Assembly (NCBI RefSeq): GCF_021043395.1
Contig: NZ_JAJNKE010000009.1
Coordinates: forward strand, 1-64,000
Direction of reading: 5' to 3'
Length of the DNA stretch: 64,000 bases
DNA from: Clostridium guangxiense
GTDB lineage: Bacteria; Bacillota; Clostridia; Clostridiales; Clostridiaceae
The notes beneath the pieces are model-generated. The model searched no databases. It was given only the letters and a program-made list of their open reading frames with translations, and was not told where the DNA came from. Below are positions 37,278 to 46,341 of the stretch, piece after piece; position 1 is the first letter of the stretch; each line of letters begins with the position of its first letter. The position numbers and the translations under genes are program-made.

Positions 37278-38546
37278 CTACCCAACCTTCTTAAATTTCT
37301 TTTTCCATGCTGGAAATAACACCTGGTCAACTAAATCATTTATTATTATTACTCCACATAACTTTTTATTGTCATCTACTGCTGGAAGCGCCAACAAATT
37401 GTACTTAACTGAAATTTCTATAGCATCTTCAAGTTTATCAGAATCTTTAACCATAACTAGCTTTTTACTCATTACATCCTTAAGTTTCTTTTCTTGCGGC
37501 ATAAATATTAAATCCTTTAACGATATAACTCCTTCAAGTACACCATTTGAGTCAGTAATATATATATAATACATTACTTCCTCCTCTGGTTTCATTTCTT
37601 TTATTATATCCATAGTTTCCTTAAGCGTTATGTTTATATTAAATGATATAAAGTCCTTATTCATTATACTTCCGACTGTCTCTTTCTCATATTCCATGAG
37701 ACTTCTTACTTCATCTGCATCATCTTTTTCCATATTCAAAAGAATTTTTTCTGCAGTTTCTTCATCTACTTCATCTAAAATATCAGCTATTTCATCATTA
37801 GGCATACTATCAAGAACTTCAGTAGTTTTATCATTACTTAAATTTTCAATAAGGTCTGCTTGTATATCAGGTTCAATTTCCTCAAGTATATCTGCTGCAA
37901 AATTCTCATCAAGACTTTCAAATACTTTCTTTCTATAATTAGAATTCATATCCTCAAGTATATCTGCTAGATCTGCTGGATGAAGTGCCGATAGCTTTTT
38001 ATATGGTACAGATAACTTTAAATTATCATTTATCATTTCAAGTGATTCTACGTTATCCCACATTATAAAACTATCCTTTGGTTTTCTATTAATTATTTCG
38101 TACATACCTTTAATTAAACCTTCTACGCCAATTCTTCTTCCTAGTGACATTATTCCTGTATCAACTGCTATAACTTTAAGTTCTCCGGCAATTTGAGCCA
38201 TTCTAAGATCATTCACTCTTACAAGCTTTTTTCCGTTTATATCTACTATTTGTTTATCCAAAAGATTTTTTGATAACAAATAGGAATACTTTCTCATCAT
38301 AGTATCTTTAACTGACTTAACTTTGATTAATATTCTTCCATTTTCCTCATCTCTATAAAAATCTATGGTTTTAAATTCATAGTTTATATATTCACCACTT
38401 TTTTTCATTTTATAACCTATTGCCTTAGGATAATTTTCCTCCGTTGACACATATATGTCCCAGAGCTTTCCAACGTATTCGCCATACTCATCGTATACCT
38501 TTTTATAAAGAATGCTGCTTAAAAAAAAGTCATTTAATTTCTGCAT
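37278..38546 (-). CDS. PRC-barrel, MgtE-N and CBS-pair protein (no channel)
   Basis: The 422 residues begin with a PRC-barrel-like domain (YDEYGEYVGKLWDIYV), a second related segment, an MgtE_N helical domain (LHPADLADILEDM through ADEVRSLMEYE, about 185-290) and two CBS motifs (VGSIMNKDFISF and LKDVMSKKLVMV). It stops at VLFPAWKKKFKKVG with no membrane segments. In MgtE channels these domains sense cytosolic Mg2+ and gate the pore. Here the pore is absent and an NRAMP-like transporter follows in the operon, so it probably senses Mg2+ and controls that transporter. Confidence 0.87.
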   Translation of the reverse strand: MQKLNDFFLSSILYKKVYDEYGEYVGKLWDIYVSTEENYPKAIGYKMKKSGEYINYEFKTIDFYRDEENGRILIKVKSVKDTMMRKYSYLLSKNLLDKQIVDINGKKLVRVNDLRMAQIAGELKVIAVDTGIMSLGRRIGVEGLIKGMYEIINRKPKDSFIMWDNVESLEMINDNLKLSVPYKKLSALHPADLADILEDMNSNYRKKVFESLDENFAADILEEIEPDIQADLIENLSNDKTTEVLDSMPNDEIADILDEVDEETAEKILLNMEKDDADEVRSLMEYEKETVGSIMNKDFISFNINITLKETMDIIKEMKPEEEVMYYIYITDSNGVLEGVISLKDLIFMPQEKKLKDVMSKKLVMVKDSDKLEDAIEISVKYNLLALPAVDDNKKLCGVIIINDLVDQVLFPAWKKKFKKVG

Positions 38547-38708
38547 TTTAATCCTCCCTTTCCAAATTGTTTATTAAATAGCCTAAACTATTTAACCTAA
38601 GACATATTATTACCAATATATAATATGCTTAACAATGGAACTGGTATATTGTTAAAAAGAAAATGCAGATTTATTGTGAATACATCTAATATTATTAAAT
38701 TATATAAA

Positions 38709-38819
38709 CTATAAATTTAAATGCCACAAATATATGCCAAAATCATTTTTCATAAAAACCATCTGCCGTTTTCTTCTTTTTAATACCAGTTTCCTCCGGG
38801 TATCCGGTCCACCTTCCAT
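38709..38819 (-). CDS. Leader peptide (36 residues) upstream of the MgtE-like gene
   Basis: Starts at ATG 38819 with GGTGGTGAG six nt before it, a strong site. The peptide opens MEGGPDTRRKLVLKRRKRQ and continues to a hydrophobic end, then UAG. The acidic/Pro opening and the Arg/Lys block resemble in style the MgtL peptide that senses low Mg2+ in enterobacterial mgtA leaders, but there is no proven homology. It is too short for ordinary gene calls. It is followed by about 160 nt with hairpins before the main start. Confidence 0.55.
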   Translation of the reverse strand: MEGGPDTRRKLVLKRRKRQMVFMKNDFGIYLWHLNL

Positions 38820-38843
38820 TAAATACTCACCACCTATCATAAA

Positions 38844-38872
38844 TAAAGAGCCTTCAAGGCTCAATTTAATTT
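38844..38872 (-). terminator. Terminator-like hairpin inside the leader
   Basis: GAGCC and GGCTC pair around TTGAA, followed on the minus strand by TTTATTTAT. It lies just upstream of the leader peptide's ribosome site, where a switch would act. Confidence 0.5.
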
Positions 38873-39189
38873 ATAGGATCACCAATTCAACTATTAACTT
38901 ATACGTGTCTTACAATTTCTTGAACATTTAATTTTCAAACATGTAGTAAGTTAAGTTTCAGTGAGGTAATCCTTTAGTAAAATCAAACCCGCATAACCTT
39001 ATAAATAGAATTTAAAATAGCTTTAACGAGTTTATAAGTTGACATAACTAAGTATAGATAATTATTTTATAACACATAACTTTTCAAGTTTCAGGGTGTT
39101 TTATCTTTAATTCTATTTAATATCATTAGATAAATGAAAAAAACTAACGTATAATAAATATAATTATCCTAAATAGTCCTTACCTTTTA

Positions 39190-39217
39190 ATTATAGTATA
39201 AAACGTGAACTTTTCAA
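39190..39217 (-). promoter_or_regulatory. Promoter of the MgtE-like/NRAMP leader
   Basis: Minus strand TTGAAA (39212-39217), 16-bp spacer, TATAAT (39190-39195). It is the best promoter on this strand between the divergent operons. Confidence 0.7.
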
Positions 39218-39349
39218 CCACAATATTCAAACTTATATTTTTTTTTATGTTAATTCTATTTTAAATAACGTAAACCTCTTGTTTTACATAATGTATTTTT
39301 TTCCTTTTAGTATTAACTTATAATATAACAGGTTATTAATTTAGCTTTT

Positions 39350-39377
39350 TATCAATTTTCGTGCCTATTTATTGATA
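39350..39377. promoter_or_regulatory. Inverted repeat upstream of amtB promoter
   Basis: TATCAAT and ATTGATA separated by 14 nt, just 6 bp before the amtB -35 box. It might bind a regulator or be chance in A/T-rich DNA. No GlnR/TnrA-type TGTNAN7TNACA site was seen. Confidence 0.35.
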
Positions 39378-39383
39378 ATATTG

Positions 39384-39412
39384 TTGCAAAAAATACTTTC
39401 GGATGTTATTAT
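39384..39412 (+). promoter_or_regulatory. Sigma-A type promoter of amtB
   Basis: TTGCAA (39384-39389), 17-bp spacer, TATTAT (39407-39412). It gives a leader of about 55 nt to the amtB start. No -24/-12 sigma-54 motif was found although rpoN is in this window. Confidence 0.65.
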
Positions 39413-39473
39413 ATTAATACAAATAAATTTTAAAGTTTACAAATAATAAATTACGAAGGGAAGATCATTAAAA

Positions 39474-40691
39474 ATGAATACCGGAGATACTGCATTCATG
39501 TTTTTATCAACTGTTTTAGTTATGTTAATGACACCTGGCCTTGCACTATTTTACAGCGGAATGGTCAAAACCAAAAATGTTTTGAGTACAACAATGCATA
39601 GTTATTGTTGCATTGCTATCGTTTCTATTCAATGGATACTTGTGGGTTATTCATTAGCCTTTGGACCTGATGTCTCTCACACAATTGGAAACTTAAATTG
39701 GGCTTTTTTAAATAATGTAGGTTTTAAACCCCTTGCAGCATATGCACCTACAATCCCTCATAACTTATTTATGATGTATCAATTAATGTTCGCAATAATA
39801 ACACCTGCTTTAATTACCGGAGCATTTGCAGAGAGAATAAAATTCCCTGCCTTCTTAGCCTTTATAGTATTATGGACAACTGTTGTTTATGATCCTGTTG
39901 CTCATTGGGTATGGGGAACTGGAGGATGGATAAAAAATTTAGGTGCACTCGACTTTGCTGGAGGAACTGTAGTGCATGTTTCTTCTGGAATTTCAGGTCT
40001 TGTAGCTGCCATTTATATAGGTGGAAGAAAAATAAAAAAAACATCACCAAACAATCTTCCAATGACTATACTAGGTGCTGGTTTACTATGGTTTGGTTGG
40101 TACGGATTTAATGCCGGAAGTGCTTTAGGTTTAAATAATGTTACTATGACAGCATTTATTACAACAAACACTTCTGCAGCTGCTGCAACAATTTCATGGA
40201 TTACATGTGAATGGATTGTAACCAAAAAAGCTACTGTTTTAGGAGCTGTTACTGGTGCTGTAGTTGGACTTGTTTCTATAACTCCTGCTGCTGGTTTTGT
40301 AACTCCTGCTTCATCTATTGTAATAGGTGCTATTGGAAGTATAATATGCTACTTTGCAGTGTCATATTTAAAACCTAAGTTCAACTATGATGATGCTTTA
40401 GATGCTTTTGGATGTCACGGAATTGGTGGTACATGGGGGAGTATTGCTACTGGAATATTCGCTACAAAAGCAGTAAATTCTGCTGGTGCTAATGGGCTCC
40501 TCTATGGAAATCCTTCATTAGTTTTAACACAATTTATTGCCACTATAGCAACTTATGCATATTCTATAGTCATGACTATACTAATACTAAAGGTAGTAAG
40601 TCTTGTATTTAAACTTCGTGCAGATGATAATGAAGAAGATCTTGGTCTTGATATTTCAGTACACGGAGAAAAAGGTTATCATATAGCTTGA
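39474..40691 (+). CDS. amtB: Ammonium transporter AmtB
   Basis: Ammonium channel of the Amt/Rh family with eleven membrane helices in 405 residues. Visible motifs: FYSGMVKTKNVLSTTMHSY near 24, GAFAERIKF, FAGGTVVHVSSGISGL with the first pore His, WFGWYGFNAGSAL, and DAFGCHGIGGTWGSIATGIF with the second pore His. A GAAGGGAAG site precedes the ATG. A PII gene follows, the standard pair in which PII plugs the channel when nitrogen is plentiful. Confidence 0.97.
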   Translation: MNTGDTAFMFLSTVLVMLMTPGLALFYSGMVKTKNVLSTTMHSYCCIAIVSIQWILVGYSLAFGPDVSHTIGNLNWAFLNNVGFKPLAAYAPTIPHNLFMMYQLMFAIITPALITGAFAERIKFPAFLAFIVLWTTVVYDPVAHWVWGTGGWIKNLGALDFAGGTVVHVSSGISGLVAAIYIGGRKIKKTSPNNLPMTILGAGLLWFGWYGFNAGSALGLNNVTMTAFITTNTSAAAATISWITCEWIVTKKATVLGAVTGAVVGLVSITPAAGFVTPASSIVIGAIGSIICYFAVSYLKPKFNYDDALDAFGCHGIGGTWGSIATGIFATKAVNSAGANGLLYGNPSLVLTQFIATIATYAYSIVMTILILKVVSLVFKLRADDNEEDLGLDISVHGEKGYHIA

Positions 40692-40718
40692 GATTTTATT
40701 TAAATAGTTTATAATAAT

Positions 40719-40756
40719 AGGGAGACAATACTTTTATAATTTATTATTGTTTCCCT
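40719..40756 (+). terminator. Hairpin between amtB and PII gene
   Basis: AGGGAGACAATA pairs with TATTGTTTCCCT (one G-U) with a 14-nt loop. There is only a short T-run, so it may lower rather than stop transcription into the PII gene 28 bp later. Confidence 0.6.
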
Positions 40757-40783
40757 AGTTTAATATAAGGAGTTGAATGTGCC

Positions 40784-41146
40784 ATGGAACACAAAATATC
40801 TAAAATTGACATTGTTACTAGACCAGAAAAATTTGATGAACTTAAAAATGAGCTCAATAAAATAGGTGTTACAGGGATGACTGTAACTAATGTACTTGGC
40901 TGTGGCCTTCAAAAGGGTGTTACTGAATATTATAGAGGTAACCCAATTGAAATCAATCTTAATCCTAAAATAAAAGTAGAAATTGTTGTATGTGCCGTTC
41001 CTGTTGAAAAGGTTGTTGAAGTAGCAAAAAGCGTGCTCAACACAGGAAAAATTGGTGACGGAAAAATATTTATATATGATGTAAGTAAGGTAATTAAAAT
41101 CAGAACAGGCGAAGAAGATTATGATGCACTGCAAGATTATAAATAA
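40784..41146 (+). CDS. glnK: Nitrogen regulatory protein PII
   Basis: The 120 residues have the PII fold with ATP/2-oxoglutarate sites and the T-loop TEYYRGNPIEINLNPKIKVE, with Tyr at the position uridylylated in proteobacterial PII. The B-loop reads GKIGDGKIFIYDV. The N-terminus (KISKIDIVTRPEKFDELKNEL) fits. Directly after amtB, so GlnK-type; clostridial members are also called NifI/GlnB-like, but this one lacks the nifH context. Confidence 0.93.
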   Translation: MEHKISKIDIVTRPEKFDELKNELNKIGVTGMTVTNVLGCGLQKGVTEYYRGNPIEINLNPKIKVEIVVCAVPVEKVVEVAKSVLNTGKIGDGKIFIYDVSKVIKIRTGEEDYDALQDYK

Positions 41147-41161
41147 AGATTATGTTTTAAA

Positions 41162-41253
41162 AGAATGTTGATAAATATTCATGTCATTAATGGACTCTTA
41201 TAATTCCCAATTCTAAGAGTTCATTAATTTCAAAGTATACTATCAACATTTTT
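41162..41253 (+). terminator. Terminator after amtB-glnK
   Basis: Nested perfect stems AATGTTGATA/TATCAACATT outside and TTAATGGACTCTTA/TAAGAGTTCATTAA inside, followed by TTTTT. Confidence 0.75.
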
Positions 41254-41330
41254 AAACATACTTAATAATACTAAAGGAAGCTATATTTTAAATAAATTCT
41301 GTATCCTTTGAAGGGAGATTATTTTTTATA

Positions 41331-43193
41331 ATGACAAATACTCGCAGCAAATTTTTACCTATAAGTAAAGAAGATTTAAAAGAACAAGGAATCACACAAT
41401 TGGATTTTATAATTGTTACAGGGGATGCCTATGTTGATCACCCTTCTTTTGGAACCGCAATAATCGGTAGAACTTTACAACATGAAGGTTTCACCGTTGG
41501 AATTATTCCTCAGCCAGACTGGAAAAAAGTTGATGACTTCAAAAGACTTGGTGAACCAAAATATGCATTTTTAGTAAACTCTGGCAATATAGATTCCATG
41601 GTAAATCATTATACTGCCGCAAAAAAAAGAAGACATGATGACTTATATTCACCTGGTGGGAAGGGTAATTCAAGACCTGATAGAGCTGTTATAGTTTATT
41701 GCAATAGAGTAAGAGAGGCATTCAAAAACATACCTATAGTAATAGGTGGTGTAGAAGCAAGCTTAAGGCGTTTTGCACATTATGACTATTGGGAGGATAA
41801 AGTAAGAAGAAGCGTTTTAATTGATTCTAAAGCAGATTTACTTTCATATGGTATGGGTGAAAAATCCATAGTTCAGATTGCAAACTTATTTAAATACGGT
41901 GAAGACGTACACAAAATGAATAATATAAAAGGAACTGTATATATTTCAAAAGATATATCAAATTTAAGTAATTATGTCGAACTCCCAAGCTTTGAAGAAG
42001 TAGCTTCTGATAAAAGAAAATATGCTGAAAGTTTTAAACTTGAAGCAAGAGAGCAGGATTCAATAAACGGCAAAACTTTGGTACAAAAATATGGAGATAG
42101 ATATATAGTGCAAAATCCTCCTTCAATACCACTTACAGAGGAAGAAATGGATATAGTATATAATCTTCCTTATGTAAGAACTTACCATCCTATATACGAA
42201 AAAGATGGTGGAATTCCTGCTCTTAAGGAAGTTAAATTTTCAATAACTAGTCATAGAGGGTGTTTCGGTGCATGCTCGTTTTGCGCAATAACTTTCCATC
42301 AGGGAAGAACTATACAACATAGGTCTCAGAACTCAATAATAAATGAAGCTAAGGTGCTTACTGGTTTAAATGATTTTAAAGGATATATACATGATGTTGG
42401 CGGTCCTACTGCAAACTTTAGGCATACTTCTTGTGAACTTCAAAAGACGAGAGGCGTATGTAAAAACCGTCAGTGCCTTTTCCCAACACCATGTAAAAAT
42501 TTAAAAGTGGATCATAGTGAATACTTAGATTTATTAAGAAAACTCAGAAAACTTCCAAAAATAAAAAAGGTTTTTATACGTTCCGGAATAAGATACGATT
42601 ACCTTATATATGATAAAAACCCTGAATTTTTTGAGGAACTTTGTAAATTCCATGTTAGTGGTCAACTTAAGGTTGCTCCTGAGCATGTAAGCGATAAGGT
42701 ATTAGCACAAATGGGCAAGCCAGGTAAGAATGTATACGATAGGTTTGTAAAAAAGTTCTTTGAGATTAACAAAGAAATAAACAAAAAACAATATCTTGTT
42801 CCTTATATGATATCAAGCCATCCTGGAAGTGACTTAAGTTCTGCTATACAATTAGCTGAATATATAAAAAAAATGGGATATATGCCTGAACAAGTCCAGG
42901 ATTTTTATCCTACACCGGGTAGTTTATCTACTACAATGTATTATACTGGCATCAATCCTTTAACAGGGACTAAAGTATATGTCCCTAAAAAACAGCATGA
43001 AAAAAATATTCAAAGAGCTCTACTTCAATTTTCAAAACCGGAAAATTACAATTTAGTTAGGGAAGCTCTTGTAACAGCTCATAGAGAGGATTTAATAGGA
43101 AATGGTCCTAAGTGTCTAATTCCAGAAAGACCTCTTAAGTTAAAAAGAAATAAAAACAATAGAAACAAAAAACTAAAAAGGCCTAAAATTTAG
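41331..43193 (+). CDS. YgiQ family radical SAM protein
   Basis: Large radical SAM enzyme with an N-terminal UPF0313 domain. The 620 residues start with [19 protein letters not shown]; the cluster motif CFGACSFC (C-x3-C-x2-C) lies near 313. Further motifs [12 protein letters not shown] and [13 protein letters not shown] are typical of the family. A basic tail ends in KKLKRPKI. Reaction is not established for this family. The last codons lie inside the bidirectional terminator shared with the convergent membrane protein gene, overlapping it by 11 bp. Confidence 0.93.
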   Translation: MTNTRSKFLPISKEDLKEQGITQLDFIIVTGDAYVDHPSFGTAIIGRTLQHEGFTVGIIPQPDWKKVDDFKRLGEPKYAFLVNSGNIDSMVNHYTAAKKRRHDDLYSPGGKGNSRPDRAVIVYCNRVREAFKNIPIVIGGVEASLRRFAHYDYWEDKVRRSVLIDSKADLLSYGMGEKSIVQIANLFKYGEDVHKMNNIKGTVYISKDISNLSNYVELPSFEEVASDKRKYAESFKLEAREQDSINGKTLVQKYGDRYIVQNPPSIPLTEEEMDIVYNLPYVRTYHPIYEKDGGIPALKEVKFSITSHRGCFGACSFCAITFHQGRTIQHRSQNSIINEAKVLTGLNDFKGYIHDVGGPTANFRHTSCELQKTRGVCKNRQCLFPTPCKNLKVDHSEYLDLLRKLRKLPKIKKVFIRSGIRYDYLIYDKNPEFFEELCKFHVSGQLKVAPEHVSDKVLAQMGKPGKNVYDRFVKKFFEINKEINKKQYLVPYMISSHPGSDLSSAIQLAEYIKKMGYMPEQVQDFYPTPGSLSTTMYYTGINPLTGTKVYVPKKQHEKNIQRALLQFSKPENYNLVREALVTAHREDLIGNGPKCLIPERPLKLKRNKNNRNKKLKRPKI

Positions 43194-43209
43194 GTCTTTT
43201 TAGTTTTTT
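43167..43209. terminator. Bidirectional terminator inside two coding ends
   Basis: AAAAAACTAAAAAGGCCTA pairs with TAGGTCTTTTTAGTTTTTT (19 bp, one G-U) with a 5-nt loop. It encodes the C-terminal KLKRPK of both convergent genes: the ygiQ-type gene on the plus strand and the 43183-43866 gene on the minus strand. Confidence 0.88.
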
Positions 43210-43866
43210 ATTTGGCTTCGTTTTAAATAGTGAAATTGCATAATCCAAACACAGAAGGCATATGAGTTCTCCGAGCAAATATTCAGGCATAGCCTTTGTT
43301 CCTACTAAAAGTATAATTTTTTCAACAAAAGAAGCTAAAAGCGATACCATTACTATGCTTATTCCTTTTTTATTTACATAACTTTTCCCAATGCAAAAGC
43401 CGCAAAACGTTATAAGTAAAATATTTATCATTGTGTATATAGCTAGTACATATTCACGATAATTCATAAAACTAATTACATACCCAAATCCATAATTTGA
43501 AGCAGGTATTATAGTAGGTGTCATTCTTAAAGCTACATAAAAATATAAGCTTATAAATAAAACTATAGCAGCAAATAAGTATGCTATGTTAAACTTTTTA
43601 TTCCTCATAAATATAAATACCAAAAGCAAACTTAAAGATGGTATGCATACAAAATTAAGTAACACAAAATACTTTATAAACTGTATATAATATACTCTTT
43701 TTAGAATAAACAGTGCTGCCAATGAAAAATATCTCAGCAGAAGAGCACCTAAAATAAATATGCATATAATTTTTATTTTAGTAGGACACTTGAAGCTTCT
43801 TTTTAAAAGCAAAATTCCTAAATAAGTAACAAGCAATAACAAAAATAAATAAATATACTCTATCAA
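43183..43866 (-). CDS. Hypothetical membrane protein, about seven helices
   Basis: The 227 residues are mainly hydrophobic with about seven predicted membrane segments, and end in the basic tail NKKLKRPKF. It looks like the membrane part of 7TM sensor proteins but has no output domain. Start is TTG after GGGGAGA. It lies downstream of the lipid kinase gene with about 50 bp between and may be co-transcribed. No family recognised. Confidence 0.7.
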   Translation of the reverse strand: MIEYIYLFLLLLVTYLGILLLKRSFKCPTKIKIICIFILGALLLRYFSLAALFILKRVYYIQFIKYFVLLNFVCIPSLSLLLVFIFMRNKKFNIAYLFAAIVLFISLYFYVALRMTPTIIPASNYGFGYVISFMNYREYVLAIYTMINILLITFCGFCIGKSYVNKKGISIVMVSLLASFVEKIILLVGTKAMPEYLLGELICLLCLDYAISLFKTKPNKKLKRPKF

Positions 43867-43916
43867 TATTATTATCTCCCCAAAATGCTATCACTTATTA
43901 TTACTACATATATTTA

Positions 43917-44804
43917 TCAAATATTCTTTACTCCTAAAATCTTAACGCCACCTTTTATACATGAAATTTCAACAGGAAAGTCAGGTCCTCTCTCTCCGTC
44001 AATATCTGTAACAACATCATCACTGCACTCTATTCTTAAATTATCCGTTTTAAAATATGTAAGTCCATTTACATCCTCAAGGTGTTCTCCTCTTATCATT
44101 TTAATAAGGATATTAAATAAATCCTTTACCATTCCTGCTTCAACTATTATTACATCAAGCATACCATCATCAGCGCATGCTTTATAAGCAAATTTAAAAT
44201 TTCCAGCTGTCTGTCCATTAAACACCAGCATCAATATCATATCGCCATCAAATACATTTTCCTTTGATGAAACCTTAATTCTTATTTTCCTAAAATTAGG
44301 AAGCTGCTCTATTCCTTTTACATAATAAGCTAGTTTTCCTATAGTATTTTTCATATTTATATCTGTTTGCTGAGAAACATTTGTAAAAAGACCTGAACTA
44401 GCGACATTTATAAAGTATTTATCATTAATTTTTCCTAAATCTATTTCTTTAGGTTGACTATCAAGTATCTGCTTGCATGCCCTTTCTATATTTAATGGCA
44501 TTCCTATAAATTTTGCAAAATCATTTGCAGTACCTGTTGGTAATATCCCTATAGGCAAGTTTATATCTAATTTTTTCATGTAATTTACAATATTATCTAC
44601 AGTACCATCTCCGCCTGCCATTAAGATATATTTATATGTATCATCTATATCCTCAAATGCCTTTTCAACTGTATTACCCAAAGAAATTCTATATGGTACT
44701 ATTGTAAGTCCATGTTTTTGATGAATTTTTATTATCTTGTCTATCTTTCCTATAATTGTGTTTTCTCCTGAATAAGGATTATATATAAACTTAACTTTAT
44801 CCAT
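43917..44804 (-). CDS. Diacylglycerol kinase-type lipid kinase
   Basis: YegS/DgkB/BmrU family; phosphorylates diacylglycerol or a related lipid. The 295 residues contain IYNPYSG at the N-terminus, LMAGGDGTVDNIVNYM near 63 (nucleotide loop), GILPTGTANDFAK near 96 and CADDGMLDVIIVE late. All core motifs are present. It stands near other membrane-lipid genes (pssA, TVP38 protein). Confidence 0.92.
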   Translation of the reverse strand: MDKVKFIYNPYSGENTIIGKIDKIIKIHQKHGLTIVPYRISLGNTVEKAFEDIDDTYKYILMAGGDGTVDNIVNYMKKLDINLPIGILPTGTANDFAKFIGMPLNIERACKQILDSQPKEIDLGKINDKYFINVASSGLFTNVSQQTDINMKNTIGKLAYYVKGIEQLPNFRKIRIKVSSKENVFDGDMILMLVFNGQTAGNFKFAYKACADDGMLDVIIVEAGMVKDLFNILIKMIRGEHLEDVNGLTYFKTDNLRIECSDDVVTDIDGERGPDFPVEISCIKGGVKILGVKNI

Positions 44805-44932
44805 AAGTTTACTCCCCTCGAAACTAAAATTACATTTTGATATGTCATAACATATCTTATATATTATATCATTATTTGCATTAAATCCACAAGATTTAAC
44901 ATATACCTTGTGGATTTAACATAAAACTTAAG

Positions 44933-45361
44933 CTACATCTTAGGCGAACATGGCTCTGAAATCCCACAAAGTGCTTCTCCTGCGCAATGATCAAGCTTCT
45001 CCTCCACAGCAAAATCACCTAGTGAAACCATACCAACTAAATTTCCATTCTCAATAACAGGAAGTCTTCTTATTTGTCTTTCTTTCATAATCCTAGCTGC
45101 TTCTCTTACATCCATATCAGGCTCTGCAAATACTGGTGTAGATGTCATAGCATTTCTTACAGTTTGCTGTGTCGCATTTTCTCCATCTGCAACAGTTCTA
45201 AGTGCTATATCCCTGTCTGTAATAACACCTATAACTTTCTCCTGCTCACAAACTGGAATAGCACCAACATCATGCTCTTTCATAAGTTGGGCTGCTCTTT
45301 CAACTGTATCACTTGAATTTAAACTCGCTATATCCTTAGTCATTATATCCTTTATCTTCAT
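44933..45361 (-). CDS. CBS-domain pair protein
   Basis: The 142 residues are two CBS motifs (IKDIMTKDIASLNSSDTVE and VRNAMTSTPVFAEPDMDVR), each ending in a GVITDRDIA or GMVSLGDFA segment. The tail has three Cys (HCAGEALCGISEPC) that could bind a metal. Such proteins usually sense adenine nucleotides; target unknown. Single gene with AGGTGTTGTT upstream. Confidence 0.9.
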   Translation of the reverse strand: MKIKDIMTKDIASLNSSDTVERAAQLMKEHDVGAIPVCEQEKVIGVITDRDIALRTVADGENATQQTVRNAMTSTPVFAEPDMDVREAARIMKERQIRRLPVIENGNLVGMVSLGDFAVEEKLDHCAGEALCGISEPCSPKM

Positions 45362-45412
45362 AACAACACCTCCACAGATATTTTACCCATGAAAATGCTT
45401 TTTATTTATATA

Positions 45413-46117
45413 TTACATACTCCTTTTTGACTTATAATTTTTATAAACAATTATTGCTATTGGAGCCACAATTATTATTATTATCAAAGGAGTAAACGAT
45501 CTTAAGGAAAAACCTCTTTCAAAATTTTTTCCCATAAAAGAATAACAAAGCATTTCAGGTATAATTCCTATAATTGTGCCTAAAATAAAATCCCTATATT
45601 TCATTGATGTAAGTCCTGCAGCATAACTCAAAGGATCATAAGCAAATACAAATGAGAGTCTCATTAGAAGCATAATCATAAAGCCATGTTTCTCAATTCC
45701 ATTATCAAGCTTCATAACCTTTCCTTTAAGAATCTTATCAACAAATGGTCTTCCTAATTTTTTGGCAAGAAAAAAAGCAACTGTAGCTGAAAAAAAGCAG
45801 CTTATCATACTTAGAAAAAACGCCTTCCACGGTCCAAAAATGCCACCTGCCATTATAGACAAAAGAGACGCTGGAACAACAAAAAGTATTGGCTTTAATG
45901 AATATATTATTACAAAAACAAGAGCAGCAAATTCACCATAGCTTAATATATACCTTTTAATATCCTTAGGTCTAATATGTAATATCCTAAGACCGTTTAT
46001 TTTATGTGATACTCTAACTGAATAATGTCCTTTAAATCTAAACGTCAAAATAAGTAGAACAATTATTAAAATTGCAATGCACATATACATTAATATTTTT
46101 TTTGCTTTAGAACTCAT
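45413..46117 (-). CDS. TVP38/TMEM64 family membrane protein
   Basis: DedA-like (SNARE-associated/VTT) membrane protein, 234 residues with about six hydrophobic segments. The motif VVPASLLSIMAGGIFGPWKA near 79 and FVFAYDPLSYAAGLTSMKYRDF near 155 are family landmarks. Members are lipid scramblases or transporters. It is divergent from pssA. Confidence 0.9.
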   Translation of the reverse strand: MSSKAKKILMYMCIAILIIVLLILTFRFKGHYSVRVSHKINGLRILHIRPKDIKRYILSYGEFAALVFVIIYSLKPILFVVPASLLSIMAGGIFGPWKAFFLSMISCFFSATVAFFLAKKLGRPFVDKILKGKVMKLDNGIEKHGFMIMLLMRLSFVFAYDPLSYAAGLTSMKYRDFILGTIIGIIPEMLCYSFMGKNFERGFSLRSFTPLIIIIIVAPIAIIVYKNYKSKRSM

Positions 46118-46220
46118 TTGCTTCCTCCAAGCTTTATATCATGCTCATAAATTATTTTCCAACGAACTTATGATATCATATTTTGTTACATTATTGTATA
46201 CTTTTTTTATTAAAAACTCA

Positions 46221-46249
46221 TTACAAATTATATAGTAATGTGTTATAAT
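46221..46249 (+). promoter_or_regulatory. Promoter of pssA
   Basis: TTACAA (46221-46226), 17-bp spacer, TATAAT (46244-46249), about 90 nt before the pssA start. Confidence 0.68.
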
Positions 46250-46341
46250 AATATCTGCTATACATCTATGTTATTATATTTATAATAATGAACTATTTTA
46301 ATGAAACAACTATTATTTAAATTTATTAGGAGTGATTATTT

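Larger units (their letters stand above)
38547..39183 (-). promoter_or_regulatory. Long structured leader of the MgtE-like/NRAMP operon
   Basis: From the promoter at 39190-39217 the transcript would run about 640 nt before the first main gene. It can form GGATTACC/GGTGATCC (38973 and 38875 regions) closing a folded domain, then GAGCC-TTGAA-GGCTC followed by TTTATTT (38846-38870, terminator-like), then a 36-codon ORF (38709-38819), then more hairpins. I compared it with the M-box and Mn (yybP-ykoY) riboswitches as I know them and see neither. A new regulatory RNA or a translation-coupled leader is possible. Confidence 0.55.

Noticed and set aside
38547-39183. M-box (ykoK) or yybP-ykoY riboswitch
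   Set aside because: Gene context suggested one, but none of the conserved core sequences I know for these families could be found in the leader.
39220-39473. Sigma-54 promoter for amtB
   Set aside because: rpoN is in the window and amtB is a usual target in other bacteria, but no GG-N10-GC type -24/-12 element was seen; a sigma-A promoter fits better.
40760-41134. 124-codon minus-strand frame opposite the PII gene
   Set aside because: Fully antisense to glnK, Phe/Tyr-rich and with no ribosome site.
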